Below are positions 26,166 to 35,360 of a stretch of DNA of 64,000 nucleotides, piece by piece. Made by a program: the position numbers and the translations under genes. Location: NCBI RefSeq assembly GCF_000317675.1, contig NC_019776.1, positions 2,790,001-2,854,000 on the forward strand, given 5' to 3'. The DNA is from Cyanobacterium aponinum PCC 10605 (GTDB lineage Bacteria; Cyanobacteriota; Cyanobacteriia; Cyanobacteriales; Cyanobacteriaceae). Under the pieces are notes generated by a model. That model had not been told where the DNA came from. It did not search any database and saw only the letters and a program-made list of their open reading frames with translations. Positions within the stretch are counted from its first letter, which is position 1. Every line of letters begins with the position of its first letter.

Positions 26166-27179
26166 ATGACTCAATCCATTTGTCCGATTTGTGAGGGAGA
26201 AATGAATTTTCATTTTTCTGTTCCTTGTGATTATCGAAAACCTTCAGAGAAAAAAGAGTATAAAGTATTTTGGTGTTCTGCGTGCGATTATGGTCACATT
26301 TGGGATAGACCCTTATGGAATGAAATAAAAGAATCTTATCAAATAGATAATTACTATACTCATCAAACACAAAATGAACAAAAGAATAAGAAGCTCAGAC
26401 AAAATTCCCTAGAAGAAAAACTAAGGATATATATAGCTTGGCGTTTTGATTTTGGAGAACATCTAAAGCTCAAGGAAATTTCCTCTTATTTAAGACAAAA
26501 GAAAGTAGAAAATACACCAAAAGAAGGAAGCGTTGAAAAATTATCTATTTGTGAGATTGGGTGCGGAAGTGGGAAAAACTTAAAAAAATTCGCTTCTCTG
26601 GATTTTGATATTTTTGGAGTAGAACCTGATGAAGAAGCGAGAAAAGTGGCTTTATCCATAACTGATTCTATTTTTTCAGGTACTGCAGAAGAATTGCCAA
26701 CTATAATTACTCAGAGAAAATATGACTGTGTATTAATGTCTCATTCCTTAGAACACACTCTTGATATTAATAAAACTATAAGAAATATTAAAAGTGTATT
26801 ATGCGATTATGGTTTATTAATTATTGAAATTCCAAACTCTAAATGTTTAGGTTTTCAGAAACTTAAGGGTGAGTGGCCTTGGTCTGATATACCAAGACAT
26901 TTAAACTTTTTTACTCCTCAAAGTTTAAAATTACTTCTGGAGAGATATAATTTTTATGTTGAGTCAACTAATTATGTGGGATTTTGCCGGCATTTTTTCC
27001 CCACATGGTTAGACATTGAAAAGGAAATTCATAGTGCGTTTGCTTCTAACAATATTGATGAGTGGAAAACTCCTAACTATAAGCTAAGATCTTGGATTCT
27101 ATTACTACAAACTTTGTTATCTTCAAATGAGACTAAATATGACTCAGTGAGGATGATTGCTATTAATAATCAAAGTTAA
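26166..27179 (+). CDS. SAM-dependent methyltransferase with N-terminal zinc-binding segment
   Basis: The 337-residue protein begins with CPIC and, about 30 residues later, CSAC, a four-cysteine knuckle. The class I methyltransferase domain starts at about residue 128 with CEIGCGSGKN, followed by FGVEPDEEAR and MSHSLEHTLD. This architecture is typical of enzymes in surface glycan or secondary-metabolite clusters, and of sugar C-methyltransferase relatives. Target unknown. It is AT-rich, lacks HIP1 sites and lies between metH and a metH fragment, suggesting it arrived with the surrounding rearrangements. Confidence 0.8.
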   Translation: MTQSICPICEGEMNFHFSVPCDYRKPSEKKEYKVFWCSACDYGHIWDRPLWNEIKESYQIDNYYTHQTQNEQKNKKLRQNSLEEKLRIYIAWRFDFGEHLKLKEISSYLRQKKVENTPKEGSVEKLSICEIGCGSGKNLKKFASLDFDIFGVEPDEEARKVALSITDSIFSGTAEELPTIITQRKYDCVLMSHSLEHTLDINKTIRNIKSVLCDYGLLIIEIPNSKCLGFQKLKGEWPWSDIPRHLNFFTPQSLKLLLERYNFYVESTNYVGFCRHFFPTWLDIEKEIHSAFASNNIDEWKTPNYKLRSWILLLQTLLSSNETKYDSVRMIAINNQS

Positions 27180-27290
27180 TAGGTGCGATCGGCTAGATTA
27201 TATTCTGCTAAAACTATGGGAATAGCCCCAAAGGAGTCGGGCTTTGCACTTACAAATTCGTATCCATCGCACCATCAAATATTAGTAGAT
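27180..27290 (-). pseudogene. Decayed metH fragment, left of hicBA
   Basis: Two pieces of the metH 5' region are joined. 27180-27241 corresponds to 25757-25812 (GCGATCGGCTA, ATATTCTGCTAAAACTA, CCCCAAAGG). 27242-27290 corresponds to 25942-25990 (TTGCACTT, ATTCGTA, CCATCGCACCATCAAATA). About 130 bp between them have been lost. It begins directly at the stop codon of the methyltransferase gene. Confidence 0.8.
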
Positions 27291-27327
27291 GCTAGGTACT
27301 TAAATGAGGTTACAATAAAGGCTATAG

Positions 27328-27555
27328 TTATGACTCAAACTCTTTTCTCGGTATTTGAGATTGACGAATAATAGATTGAAGTGTACCCATTCTAATTGTA
27401 TCATGATTGGGTATTGGAACGGTAATAGTACCATTTTCTATAATTTTCTGCATAATGATATGACTACCTTTTTGCCGTATTTGCTTGAATCCGTATGTTG
27501 CTAAAATTTGACAAACTTCTTTTCCTGAAAGTATGCGTAATTTACCCAACAGCAA
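27328..27555 (-). CDS. hicA: HicA-type mRNA interferase toxin
   Basis: A 75-codon frame encodes KLRILSGKEVCQILATYGFK and QIRQKGSHIIMQK with the catalytic His of the HicA dsRBD-like fold, then VPIPNHDTIRMGTLQSIIRQ. HicA cleaves mRNA and is blocked by HicB. No ATG is available: candidate starts are TTG at 27555 or, more in line with the family, TTG at 27549 (GKLRIL). It overlaps the end of hicB by a few bases, indicating translational coupling. Confidence 0.88.
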   Translation of the reverse strand: MLLGKLRILSGKEVCQILATYGFKQIRQKGSHIIMQKIIENGTITVPIPNHDTIRMGTLQSIIRQSQIPRKEFES

Positions 27556-27766
27556 CCTCCAAACGAGTTATATAAACCTCATTATGTAATCTAGTATCTA
27601 TTTCCTGAGAAGATGCAGTTTCAAAAAATAATTCTAAGGCTTCTTTAAGGTTATTTCTAGCTTCTTCAATAGTATCACCTTGACTAACAATATCTAATTC
27701 AGGGCAAAGAGAGACATAACCATCTCCCTCTTTTTCAATAATTGCCGTTAGTTGTTTATATTTCAT
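27542..27766 (-). CDS. hicB: HicB-type antitoxin
   Basis: The 74-residue protein has the partial RNase H-like HicB fold: AIIEKEGDGYVSLCPELDIV, SQGDTIEEARNNLKEALELF, then an unstructured end. A DNA-binding C-terminal helix pair is missing, as in the short HicB subclass. Antitoxin-first order is common in cyanobacteria. The module is bracketed by 29-bp direct repeats derived from metH. Confidence 0.88.
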   Translation of the reverse strand: MKYKQLTAIIEKEGDGYVSLCPELDIVSQGDTIEEARNNLKEALELFFETASSQEIDTRLHNEVYITRLEVAVG

Positions 27767-27850
27767 TCTAAGAGTGTTGAATTGATTAATTTACAATAAT
27801 AATAACCTCATCTTAACTATAAATTGACAAGGAATTGATTTAAAAACTAT

Positions 27851-27951
27851 AAATTCGTACCCATCGCACCATCAAATATGCTTCACGGGTCGATCTCTCC
27901 GATTTGCGGCGCGCATCTATATAGTCTTTCTAAAAATCGTCTTTTACATAA
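27851..27951 (-). pseudogene. Decayed metH 5' end, right of hicBA
   Basis: AAATTCGTACCCATCGCACC opens a stretch that matches the first 80 bases of metH (25956-26035), through TAGTCTTTCTAAAAATCG to the former start codon. The middle is scrambled. Its first 29 bp repeat 27254-27282 with one mismatch. The following 170 bp to futA hold nothing recognisable. Confidence 0.8.
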
Positions 27952-28125
27952 AATTGTGACAACGATTGAAGATTTAATTAATGTGAAAATAGATTTAAAG
28001 AAAGCCAGTCACTGAGTTTTTGTCAATAATTTTATAATGATGAATGCAGAAGATTGCTAATTGCTAATTGCTGATTACTAATATCTTTTATTCTCTCACC
28101 GAGTATAAATAAATCAATTTTTTGA

Positions 28126-29178
28126 CTATTTCCATCCTGCACGATCCATAATTTTCACAGCATTAGCTAAATTAGGACCATATTTCGCAACACTGGTAAC
28201 ATCGGACTTGAAACTACCAAAACTAGCCAATACAGGATCTAACGCAATACCTTCAACCACAGGATATTCATTATTTCCTTGAGCGAAAAATCTTTGGGCG
28301 CTAGGACTAACTAAATATTCTAAGAATTTAACAGCACCGGCTCTATTTGGAGCGTTTTTAAGTACCCCACCACCGCTAATATTGGCATGAGCTCCTCTAC
28401 CTTTTTGATTTGGGAAGAAAACACCTACTTTATTGAAAATAGCTTTTTTCTGAGGATCATTAGACGCTCCATAACCAGCTAAATAATAAGTATTGGCTAC
28501 CGCTAAATCCGCAATTCCTGCCGCTACTGCTTCAATTTGATCGCGATCGCCTCCTTGGGGTGGACGAGCCATATTAGCTACAATCCCCCGACACCATTCC
28601 TCTGTTTTTTGTTGCCCATTAATAGCAATTAACCAAGCAACTAAAGATTGATTATAAATATTACTAGAGGAGCGAATAGCAATTTTTTTACGCCATTTAG
28701 AATTAGCTAAATCCTCATAAGTAGATAATTGACTAGGGTTAACTTTACTCTTGTTATACATAATTACCCTAATACGCTTACTAAAACCAAACCAATTATT
28801 ATTAGGATCTCGAAAATAAGAAGGGATTTTTTGAGTTAAAACCGAAGAAGATACTGGGCTAAAAATCCCTGCTTGTTGTGCCTGCCATAAATTACCCGCA
28901 TCAGCAGTCAAGAATACATCAGCCTTGGAGTTTCTGCCCTCACTTCTAATTCTTTCTAATAGTTGTTCTGCTTTACCTTCTACTAAATTAACCTTAATAC
29001 CTGTTTGCTTTTCAAAATCAGTGTAGAGTCTTTGATCTGTGTTGTAGTGACGAGAAGAATAAAGATTAATTTGTTTTGCTTGGGCGGAAGAACTTTTAAT
29101 TCCAGTTAATTCCCCTAGCGCTACCGCACCAATAGCGGCACTTGTGCCTAAAAAAACTCTTCTAGTAATTTTACTCAT
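28126..29178 (-). CDS. futA: Iron(III) ABC transporter substrate-binding protein, FutA type
   Basis: The 350-residue protein starts with a twin-arginine signal (TRRVFLGTSAAIGAVALG) and continues INLYSSRHYNTDQRLYTDFE. The family iron-binding tyrosines lie in SSRHY and NTYYLAGYG. The VFLTADAGNLWQAQQAG segment, SGGGVLKNAPN and NNEYPVVEG are also characteristic. FutA delivers Fe3+ to FutB/FutC in the periplasm, or in some forms protects photosystem II from the inside. The permease and ATPase genes are not adjacent. No clear Fur box was recognised upstream. Confidence 0.93.
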   Translation of the reverse strand: MSKITRRVFLGTSAAIGAVALGELTGIKSSSAQAKQINLYSSRHYNTDQRLYTDFEKQTGIKVNLVEGKAEQLLERIRSEGRNSKADVFLTADAGNLWQAQQAGIFSPVSSSVLTQKIPSYFRDPNNNWFGFSKRIRVIMYNKSKVNPSQLSTYEDLANSKWRKKIAIRSSSNIYNQSLVAWLIAINGQQKTEEWCRGIVANMARPPQGGDRDQIEAVAAGIADLAVANTYYLAGYGASNDPQKKAIFNKVGVFFPNQKGRGAHANISGGGVLKNAPNRAGAVKFLEYLVSPSAQRFFAQGNNEYPVVEGIALDPVLASFGSFKSDVTSVAKYGPNLANAVKIMDRAGWK

Positions 29179-29570
29179 TTTCTACTTTTGTATATGTTTA
29201 TACTTTAGATTTTTTACTAACTGAAAATCTATTTTAACAGTATTGCAAATTAATAGCACTAAGTTTTTGATCCGAAATTTTTAGTGATGTAAAAGGGGGG
29301 CGAAGTTTGGAATGAGGTTTCAGGTGTTCGGAGGTTAATAGGGATTGGTGAGGGTTGGGAAAAAGCTCACTCAAAGAACTAGAAACTCATTTGATGATTG
29401 TAGGACGATTAGGCTATCTTAAAAAGCAAGAATTATATGAACAAAAATCCCCCCATCTCCCTCTCCCCCTATCTCCCGCTCTTTTTTCTTTCTCGAAAAT
29501 GAAATAGCCCTGGGGATAAGGGGGGTTTGCCCTTTGCTCTAAATCTGCTGAAAATTTATCCAGACTCAGG
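29179..29570. other. 392-bp spacer with repeat fragments
   Basis: The futA-proximal part is AT-rich promoter-like sequence. The rest contains degraded repeat pieces: CAGGTGTTCGGAGGTTAATA near 29320, C/T-rich heptamer-like CCCATCTCCCTCTCCCCC at 29453, and GGGGATAAGGGGGGTTTGCC at 29512-29531, a relative of the G-rich repeats at 10797 and 18511. No gene is visible. Confidence 0.6.
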
Positions 29571-31499
29571 TTATTTATAGGCTCTATAGTTTGTAATCCA
29601 AAGACATTGATAAGGTTGTAAAGTATATTTATCATGGATATTTTCGATCGCACTATGACTAATTAAGTCGAACCATTTTTCTGTATCAATCAGGTTAAGT
29701 TGAGATAGGATTAGATTTTGTCTTTGTTTGCTAAGATTGTGAATGCAGAAAATACTCTGGGCGCGATCGCTACTTTGTCTCCAGAATGTAAATAATGCCC
29801 GATTTAAGGGATGTAAAGTATATTGGGTTGCATTAGGATGAAAAGCTGGTTGTTGACGACGAATCTTGATTAAACGAGATAATTTGTTTAAAACAATACT
29901 TTGGTCAGATTGAGGGTTTTCTAATAGTGCTTTTAACTCTTGATAATCCCATTTATGACGATTGATAGCACGATTTTGCCCCGTTTTGACCACATTCTCT
30001 TCATTATTGCTTGTTGCTAACAAACTATGAATATAAAACGCTGGAATTCCTTCCAAAGCTAACATGATAGTTTGAGAACATAAAAACCTTTCTATCTGCC
30101 ATTGGTCTTCCCCTTCCATTGTACCTTTCATGGCAGAAAACCAAGAAATATTTATTTCATAGGGGGATTCACTACCATCAGGCTGTTGACGATAGCTGAT
30201 TTTCCCGCCAAATTCCTGCATTTTTGTCAATAAGGTTTGATATTCTTCCTCTCTTAATAACCCTTCTGCCGGGCGTAAACCAATACCGTCATGGGAAGCC
30301 GTAAAGTTAAAATACGCACATCCTTTAGGGGCAGGGGGCATTCTCATCATCCATGTTTTTAGATGGTCTGATCTTCCTTGTATTAAAGCATTTAATAATA
30401 GGGGAGGCAAACTAAAGTTATAAATCATGTGGGCTTCATTGCCGTTCCCAAAATAGCTCAAATTTTCCCAGTTAGGAACATTTGTCTCTGTAATAATAGC
30501 AATGGTGGGATCTAGCATTTGACAAATTTCCCTAATCAGGCGAATTATAGTATGAGTTTCAGGAAGATGAATGCAAGTTGTGCCAATTTTTTTCCAAAGA
30601 AATCCCACTGCATCAAGACGAATGTATTTAATTCCTAGTTCAATATAAAAAATAATAATCTTGATATACTCCAGTAATACGTCAGGATTGGCAAAATTAA
30701 CATCTATTTGATCAGCACTAAAGGTACTCCAAACATATTTTTCTCCTGTTTTGGTTTCTACTTTCGTTAGCAATGGCGTACTACGAGGACGAACAACGGA
30801 GGATAAGTCAGTATCAGGATCAACGGTTATAAAATAGTTACATTCAGGTTCTTTTCCTTCTTGAAAATTTTTAAACCATTGATGTTGCCTCGAAACGTGA
30901 TTAATCACTAAATCGATCATTAAATTAAACTGAAGTGCGATCGCACTTATATCATCCCAATCGCCTAATTTTTCGTCCACTTGTAAATAATCAATCACAG
31001 CAAAACCATCATCAGAACTGTAGGGATTAAATGGTAGAATATGAACTCCTGTAATAGTATCCTGAAGATAATCCTCCAAAAAATTAGCAAGAGTAACTAG
31101 AGGTTTTTCTGAAGATTTACTGTCTTTTATAGTATCCCCATAGGTGATTAACTGTACATTATTTTCGCTCCATTTATGCCAATTAATCGTCAAAGATTCA
31201 GCAAATTTATCCTCTATTAAATTGTAAATTATCCCTAATAAATTTTCGCTTATTTCTGGTGTATATAAAACATCTAATAAAGGCTTAATTTTTAAATTAA
31301 AATATTTTTGATTATCAAATTTTTTCTGATCAAATTTCTCTGAATACCCACCTTCTTTATCTTGGAGATTATCTTGATTTTTAAGTATTTTGAGTATATT
31401 TTGTAATTTTTTTCTATTTTCTGACTTTTTATCCAATTTTTCTAAAAGAATTTTAATTTGTGTTAGTAATTGCTGATCAAAATCCTTAAATTCAGTCAT
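29571..31499 (-). CDS. GH13 sugar phosphorylase (sucrose/glucosylglycerate phosphorylase-like)
   Basis: The ATG at 31499 is chosen over a TTG at 31577; it gives 642 residues. After a charged 100-residue N-terminal region the (beta/alpha)8 barrel begins TITGVHILPFNPYSSDDGFA. Catalytic residues are in place: Asp296 (RLDAVGF), Glu338 (ITETNVP) and Asp404 (ASHDGIG). The FSADQIDVNFANPDVL segment and the PPAPKGCAYFNF stretch are typical of subfamily 18, which phosphorolyses sucrose or related glucosides. Substrate is uncertain. In a cyanobacterium it may recycle sucrose, glucosylglycerol or glucosylglycerate used as osmolytes. Confidence 0.87.
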   Translation of the reverse strand: MTEFKDFDQQLLTQIKILLEKLDKKSENRKKLQNILKILKNQDNLQDKEGGYSEKFDQKKFDNQKYFNLKIKPLLDVLYTPEISENLLGIIYNLIEDKFAESLTINWHKWSENNVQLITYGDTIKDSKSSEKPLVTLANFLEDYLQDTITGVHILPFNPYSSDDGFAVIDYLQVDEKLGDWDDISAIALQFNLMIDLVINHVSRQHQWFKNFQEGKEPECNYFITVDPDTDLSSVVRPRSTPLLTKVETKTGEKYVWSTFSADQIDVNFANPDVLLEYIKIIIFYIELGIKYIRLDAVGFLWKKIGTTCIHLPETHTIIRLIREICQMLDPTIAIITETNVPNWENLSYFGNGNEAHMIYNFSLPPLLLNALIQGRSDHLKTWMMRMPPAPKGCAYFNFTASHDGIGLRPAEGLLREEEYQTLLTKMQEFGGKISYRQQPDGSESPYEINISWFSAMKGTMEGEDQWQIERFLCSQTIMLALEGIPAFYIHSLLATSNNEENVVKTGQNRAINRHKWDYQELKALLENPQSDQSIVLNKLSRLIKIRRQQPAFHPNATQYTLHPLNRALFTFWRQSSDRAQSIFCIHNLSKQRQNLILSQLNLIDTEKWFDLISHSAIENIHDKYTLQPYQCLWITNYRAYK

Positions 31500-31600
31500 A
31501 ATTATCTTTGCTATTAGTCTTACTTTTATTTCATCTAGGCTATCATGAGGTTTCGGATTATAGTGTTGTATTGGCAACGAAAATTTAATTTTTTTCTCCC

Positions 31601-31629
31601 TTGATTTGAGTACCTCTACTTAGTATAAT
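31601..31629 (+). promoter_or_regulatory. Sigma70-type promoter of the carbonic anhydrase gene
   Basis: TTGATT at 31601-31606 and TATAAT at 31624-31629 are separated by exactly 17 bp, and the ATG follows 32 bp downstream. It is the best consensus match noticed in the window. Confidence 0.65.
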
Positions 31630-31661
31630 TATTTCCTTAGACGAGACATCAAGCTATAGTT

Positions 31662-32516
31662 ATGAAAAAACTTATTGAAGGATTACACCGATTCCAAGCA
31701 GGTTATTTTAAAAGTCATCAGGATTTATTTGAAAGTTTATCCCACGGGCAAAACCCCCGTATTCTATTTATAACTTGCTCTGATTCTCGTATTGACCCAA
31801 ACTTAATCACTCAGGCAAATGTCGGGGAATTATTCGTTATTCGTAATGCAGGTAATATTATTCCCCCCTTCGGAGCTACAAATGGTGGAGAAGGAGCGGC
31901 CGTAGAATATGCGATCGCAGCTTTAGGGATAGAACAAGTGATCGTCTGTGGTCATTCCCACTGTGGTGCAATGAAAGGATTATTAAAAATGTCTAAGTTA
32001 GCAGAAGATATGCCCTTAGTTTACGAGTGGTTAAAACAGGCAGAAGCTACCCGCCGTCTCATCAAAGAAAATTATAGTCATGTTCCCGAAGAAAACTTAT
32101 TGAGAATTACCGTTGCGGAAAACGTCCTAACTCAACTAGAAAATCTTAGCACTTATCCCATTATTCGCAGTAGATTACATCAAGGCAAATTATCTCTTCA
32201 CGGATGGGTTTATAACATTGAAAGGGGAGAAGTATTAACCTATGATCCAGTAATTCATGATTTCGTCACCCTAGAACAGAGAAACAATTCACCAGAACCA
32301 GAGTATATCTATAATTTATACCCTAGTTGTTCTGTCTCTCAAGCAGAAGGTTGTCGAACCTATGGTATCGAAGAAGATAACAATAATCACAACATTACCC
32401 ACCACCAAATAGCCCACACCGCCACCCATACCCAAAACAATAGAAATCCTAATCTACCTCGCTCTAACCGTCTTAGCCAAGAACAAGCAGAAAGAATTTA
32501 TCGGGGCTCAAGATAA
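31662..32516 (+). CDS. ccaA: Beta-class carbonic anhydrase, carboxysomal CcaA type
   Basis: The 284-residue enzyme interconverts CO2 and bicarbonate. Zinc ligands Cys39, His98 and Cys101 are present, with the CSDSR dyad Asp41/Arg43, in the same positions as Synechocystis CcaA. NAGNIIPPFG and CGHSHCGAMKG confirm the class. Beyond about residue 205 the C-terminal extension typical of CcaA is present, proposed to bind CcmM inside the beta-carboxysome. The tail is rich in His and Asn. It is monocistronic with a strong predicted promoter. Confidence 0.95.
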   Translation: MKKLIEGLHRFQAGYFKSHQDLFESLSHGQNPRILFITCSDSRIDPNLITQANVGELFVIRNAGNIIPPFGATNGGEGAAVEYAIAALGIEQVIVCGHSHCGAMKGLLKMSKLAEDMPLVYEWLKQAEATRRLIKENYSHVPEENLLRITVAENVLTQLENLSTYPIIRSRLHQGKLSLHGWVYNIERGEVLTYDPVIHDFVTLEQRNNSPEPEYIYNLYPSCSVSQAEGCRTYGIEEDNNNHNITHHQIAHTATHTQNNRNPNLPRSNRLSQEQAERIYRGSR

Positions 32517-32568
32517 AATCTCATAAATTATTGGGAGAAATAAGAGAATATTTCCTTTTTGATATAAT

Positions 32569-32817
32569 CTAAGTAGGAATAGCCTCTCCGGGGCGTAATC
32601 TTGCCCATCTACCCATATCCTCAGTGAAACTCGCACATCCTACTACATCCCACTCCATCTCAATATAATCCTCTTGAGGGCGAATATTAACGTTTATAGA
32701 AGGTTCAACGGGTTCAAAATCTGGACTTTCCGTCAAATGGGGTTGTTGATGTTGAGCTTCTACCGCATAATAAGTATTGCAGCGATCGACATACAAACAA
32801 TTAACACAAATACACAT
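32569..32817 (-). CDS. ycf34: Ycf34 family protein
   Basis: An 82-residue protein starting MCICVNCLYVDRCNTYYAVE. The CxC/CxxC cysteines and a later Cys at about residue 62 fit the reported iron-sulfur binding of Ycf34, a small protein conserved in cyanobacteria and red-lineage plastids and linked to photosynthetic electron transport under stress. The central EDYIEMEWDVVGC and final GRWARLRPGEAIP are family signatures. It is transcribed toward ccaA and ends 52 bp after its stop. Confidence 0.92.
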   Translation of the reverse strand: MCICVNCLYVDRCNTYYAVEAQHQQPHLTESPDFEPVEPSINVNIRPQEDYIEMEWDVVGCASFTEDMGRWARLRPGEAIPT

Positions 32818-32912
32818 AACTTTTTCAGGGGCTAATGTATCCTAACTATCACCTTAGCTCAAGTTCTTCATTTTCAACTATATTTCAACAATTATTGTCT
32901 ATAAAAAAAATA

Positions 32913-33134
32913 TTATAAAGAACTGCCAAACACTTCATCCTCTCTGCCTATCCACCATTCCCCTAACTTCATTAAATCTTGATGAATGTCCATTAATTGA
33001 TTGATATATTCCGTTTCAGAAAGAGAATCTTTACTTTCTTCCAATTTTTTGAGTCTTAACTGTATTAACAACCAAGGTTTTGATATTCCTTGGCTTTGCT
33101 CAATATATTTAGCTAAATCTTCACTATTCATCAT
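32913..33134 (-). CDS. Small conserved cyanobacterial protein of unknown function
   Basis: The 73-residue product is cytoplasmic and helical, with EDLAKYIEQSQGISKPWLLI, a charged coil (LKKLEESKDSLSETEYINQL) and an ending GEWWIGREDEVF. Initiation may be at the first or second ATG of CATCAT. It is the only good frame in this interval and its codon use resembles its neighbours. It is divergent from the DUF3370 gene. No domain name can be given. Confidence 0.65.
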   Translation of the reverse strand: MMNSEDLAKYIEQSQGISKPWLLIQLRLKKLEESKDSLSETEYINQLMDIHQDLMKLGEWWIGREDEVFGSSL

Positions 33135-33253
33135 AATAATTGATAATAATTATTTAAAATTTTATGGTAACCTCAACACATTATTTAATTTGTTGAGAAA
33201 CCTATCTTAGTGGATTGAGTCTATTCACACAATTATTTATTAAGAATTAATTT

Positions 33254-34594
33254 ATGTTAGAGCTAATATCATTCTTCTTCAATCAACCATCACCTTCTAT
33301 TCTTCTGGCTCAAAATAATACCCCTGCCATAGTCACCGAAGAAAATAATACCATTCGCCCCCTCACAGGGGAATTAAACCAAATACCCGTATTTAACAGT
33401 AATAGCCCTGAATTAATCGTAGGAGAGGGAATTTTACTTTCTACTTTTCCTCCCGACAATAAAAATACCCCTACAGCCCATTTAAACTACCCTTTACAAG
33501 GAAGATTCGATATTTTTGCCCATCATGTTGCCAAGGCAGTTGATGAAAATGATACTAGAACTCTTTATTTAGGTATAATCCTTCAAAATCCCACTAATGA
33601 AACCGTTACTATCAATATTTTGCAGGGAGCGAGTTATTTAAGCCAACCTGATGCTCCTTTCATTAAATTACCTTCTCTGGTAGAAAGCAGTAACACTTAC
33701 GCAGGACCGGGTAGTAGAGTGATGGGAGAAATATTACAAGAAAAACGCCAAGATATTTTTCCTGCTCAAATTACCTTGAAAGCAGGGGAAAGTAAAATGT
33801 TGTTAAATGCCCCTATTCCAGTACAAACCCTTGAACCAAAAATTAACGGGCGCTCAACTTATATGAGGTTATTAAGCGACGGAGAAGTCTATGTAGCCAG
33901 TTTAGCTATGTATCGAGACGAAGAAAATAACCCCCCTAGCTTGTCTCAATGGCAAGATTTATTAAATAACGGGGAATTGTCTGCCCCCAGAGATTTAGCA
34001 CCAACTCCTCCCGATGCCACTGGAAAAAGGATTTATGGCAGGGTAGCCGGAGTGTCTATTGGTAATCAATGGAAAACAGATTTAGTTGACTCTGTTAATA
34101 GCACAATTTTGACTATTCCCGAATCAGGAAAGGCTTTCTCCTATGGCTTAAGCACTTTAGTAGGGGGAACTTTTGGACTTAATCAAGTACAAACTGCACC
34201 TTTAACCGTGAGATACCCAGATACCGCCTATAGCGCCCATGGAAATTATGGTGTTGAGTATAGTTTGACTTTGCCTTTATTTAATCCTAGCAATGAAAGT
34301 AAGACTGTTAATATTGCCCTTTCTACTCCCCTTAAGCAAGAGACTCCAAAAATTAATTTTTTTGAAAACCCACCAAATCAAGTCTTTTTCCGAGGATTAG
34401 TACAAGTCAAATATAATGATAATCAAAATGTACCCCGTTGGCGTTATTTTCATTTAGTACAGAATCGTGGACAAAAAGGAGAAAATTTAGTAACAGTGAC
34501 GATACCTCCTCAAGGACAAAAGTTAGTATCCATAGACTTTCTTTATCCTCCTGATGCTACTCCTCCGCAAATCCTGACGGTAGAAACCAATTAA
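33254..34594 (+). CDS. DUF3370 family protein, probably exported
   Basis: The 446-residue protein is a cyanobacteria-restricted family of unknown function. Evidence is the opening IRPLTGELNQIPVFNSNSPE, the middle HHVAKAVDENDTRTLYLGII, SNTYAGPGSRVMGEIL, and the ending with WRYFHLVQNRGQKGENLV. It is largely beta-strand and has many surface-type Asn/Thr. The N-terminus has a short hydrophobic stretch ending ILLAQ, suggesting secretion to the periplasm or outer surface. It stands alone; the next decayed frame is on the opposite strand. Confidence 0.85.
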   Translation: MLELISFFFNQPSPSILLAQNNTPAIVTEENNTIRPLTGELNQIPVFNSNSPELIVGEGILLSTFPPDNKNTPTAHLNYPLQGRFDIFAHHVAKAVDENDTRTLYLGIILQNPTNETVTINILQGASYLSQPDAPFIKLPSLVESSNTYAGPGSRVMGEILQEKRQDIFPAQITLKAGESKMLLNAPIPVQTLEPKINGRSTYMRLLSDGEVYVASLAMYRDEENNPPSLSQWQDLLNNGELSAPRDLAPTPPDATGKRIYGRVAGVSIGNQWKTDLVDSVNSTILTIPESGKAFSYGLSTLVGGTFGLNQVQTAPLTVRYPDTAYSAHGNYGVEYSLTLPLFNPSNESKTVNIALSTPLKQETPKINFFENPPNQVFFRGLVQVKYNDNQNVPRWRYFHLVQNRGQKGENLVTVTIPPQGQKLVSIDFLYPPDATPPQILTVETN

Positions 34595-34630
34595 TATTGG
34601 CTTAATAGACAGGTTTCAGGTTGTATTTTT

Positions 34631-35020
34631 TTATCCCAAATTCGGGTTACTTAATAAATCGAAAGAGAGAGGATAACCATTAGCGAAACCATTATTTAAT
34701 TTTAAATTAAAGTCAACTTGATTTGTACCTGCTATGGATAATATAAGACTCTTATTCATGCCTAAACTTTCTCTCATATCCTCAGATAAACCATCAGGAA
34801 ACATGGCTAACAATCTAACTATTTGCTTTCCTTGAGGATGATTATAAACAGCTGGTAATTTTTCTAATGTTTGTATTGCTAAATTGATGCGATGTTGTTG
34901 TGTGCCATAAAATTGTACTTGTCCATTGAAATAATCTTCACTTAAATCAAGGGGTGTATAAGCTCTTTTTGCTTTACTGCAACAATAACTAATCTTTTTA
35001 AAACTTCTACAGTGGTGCGA
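34631..35020 (-). pseudogene. Frameshifted remnant of an unidentified gene
   Basis: Joining frames gives SNEPRTTVEVLKRLVIVAV, then after a shift in an A run RAYTPLDLSEDYFNGQVQFY, then an uninterrupted stretch through RLLAMFPDGLSEDMRESLGM to a final LSFDLLSNPNLG. The upstream part, near a HIP1 site at 35040, has another frame break, so the N-terminus is lost. No domain was recognised. The remainder of the spacer to 35360 holds a degraded inverted heptamer element and TTGCCCN repeats. Confidence 0.6.
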
Positions 35021-35148
35021 GGTTCATTGCTTCAATCTTTGCGATCGCATACTTGATTCACGACTGTAAGACATAGTTTAACGTTGTTAGAGAAATCAAT
35101 ATTTATTTAATTATATTATTGTTACAGTCTTAATTAAAACTACTATAA

Positions 35149-35310
35149 CCTCAGTCAGGTTACAGGTTACAGATGTCAGGGTGTTTAGGGGATAGGGGGA
35201 AACAAGTAATGAGTTCGGAGTTTTTAATTCTTAATTCTTAATTCTTAATTGTTCCTTTGCCCCTTGCCCATTGCCCTTTGCCCTTTTACTTTGCCCATTG
35301 CCCTTTTCAC
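35149..35310. repeat. Degraded heptamer-element copy followed by TTGCCCN repeats
   Basis: TATAACCTCAGTCAGGTTAC followed by AGATGTCAGGGTGTTTAGGG is an inverted, worn copy of the heptamer element. After TTCTTAATTCTTAATT-type repeats, TTGCCCC, TTGCCCA, TTGCCCT and TTTGCCC units occupy 35259-35308. Confidence 0.65.
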
Positions 35311-35360
35311 CATCACTCATAGATAAAAATTTATCCTGAAGTCGGGTTAAATAACTTCCC

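Noticed and set aside
31500-31577. TTG start extending the GH13 protein by 26 residues
   Set aside because: The extension has no conserved motif, and the ATG at 31499 leaves a full catalytic domain.
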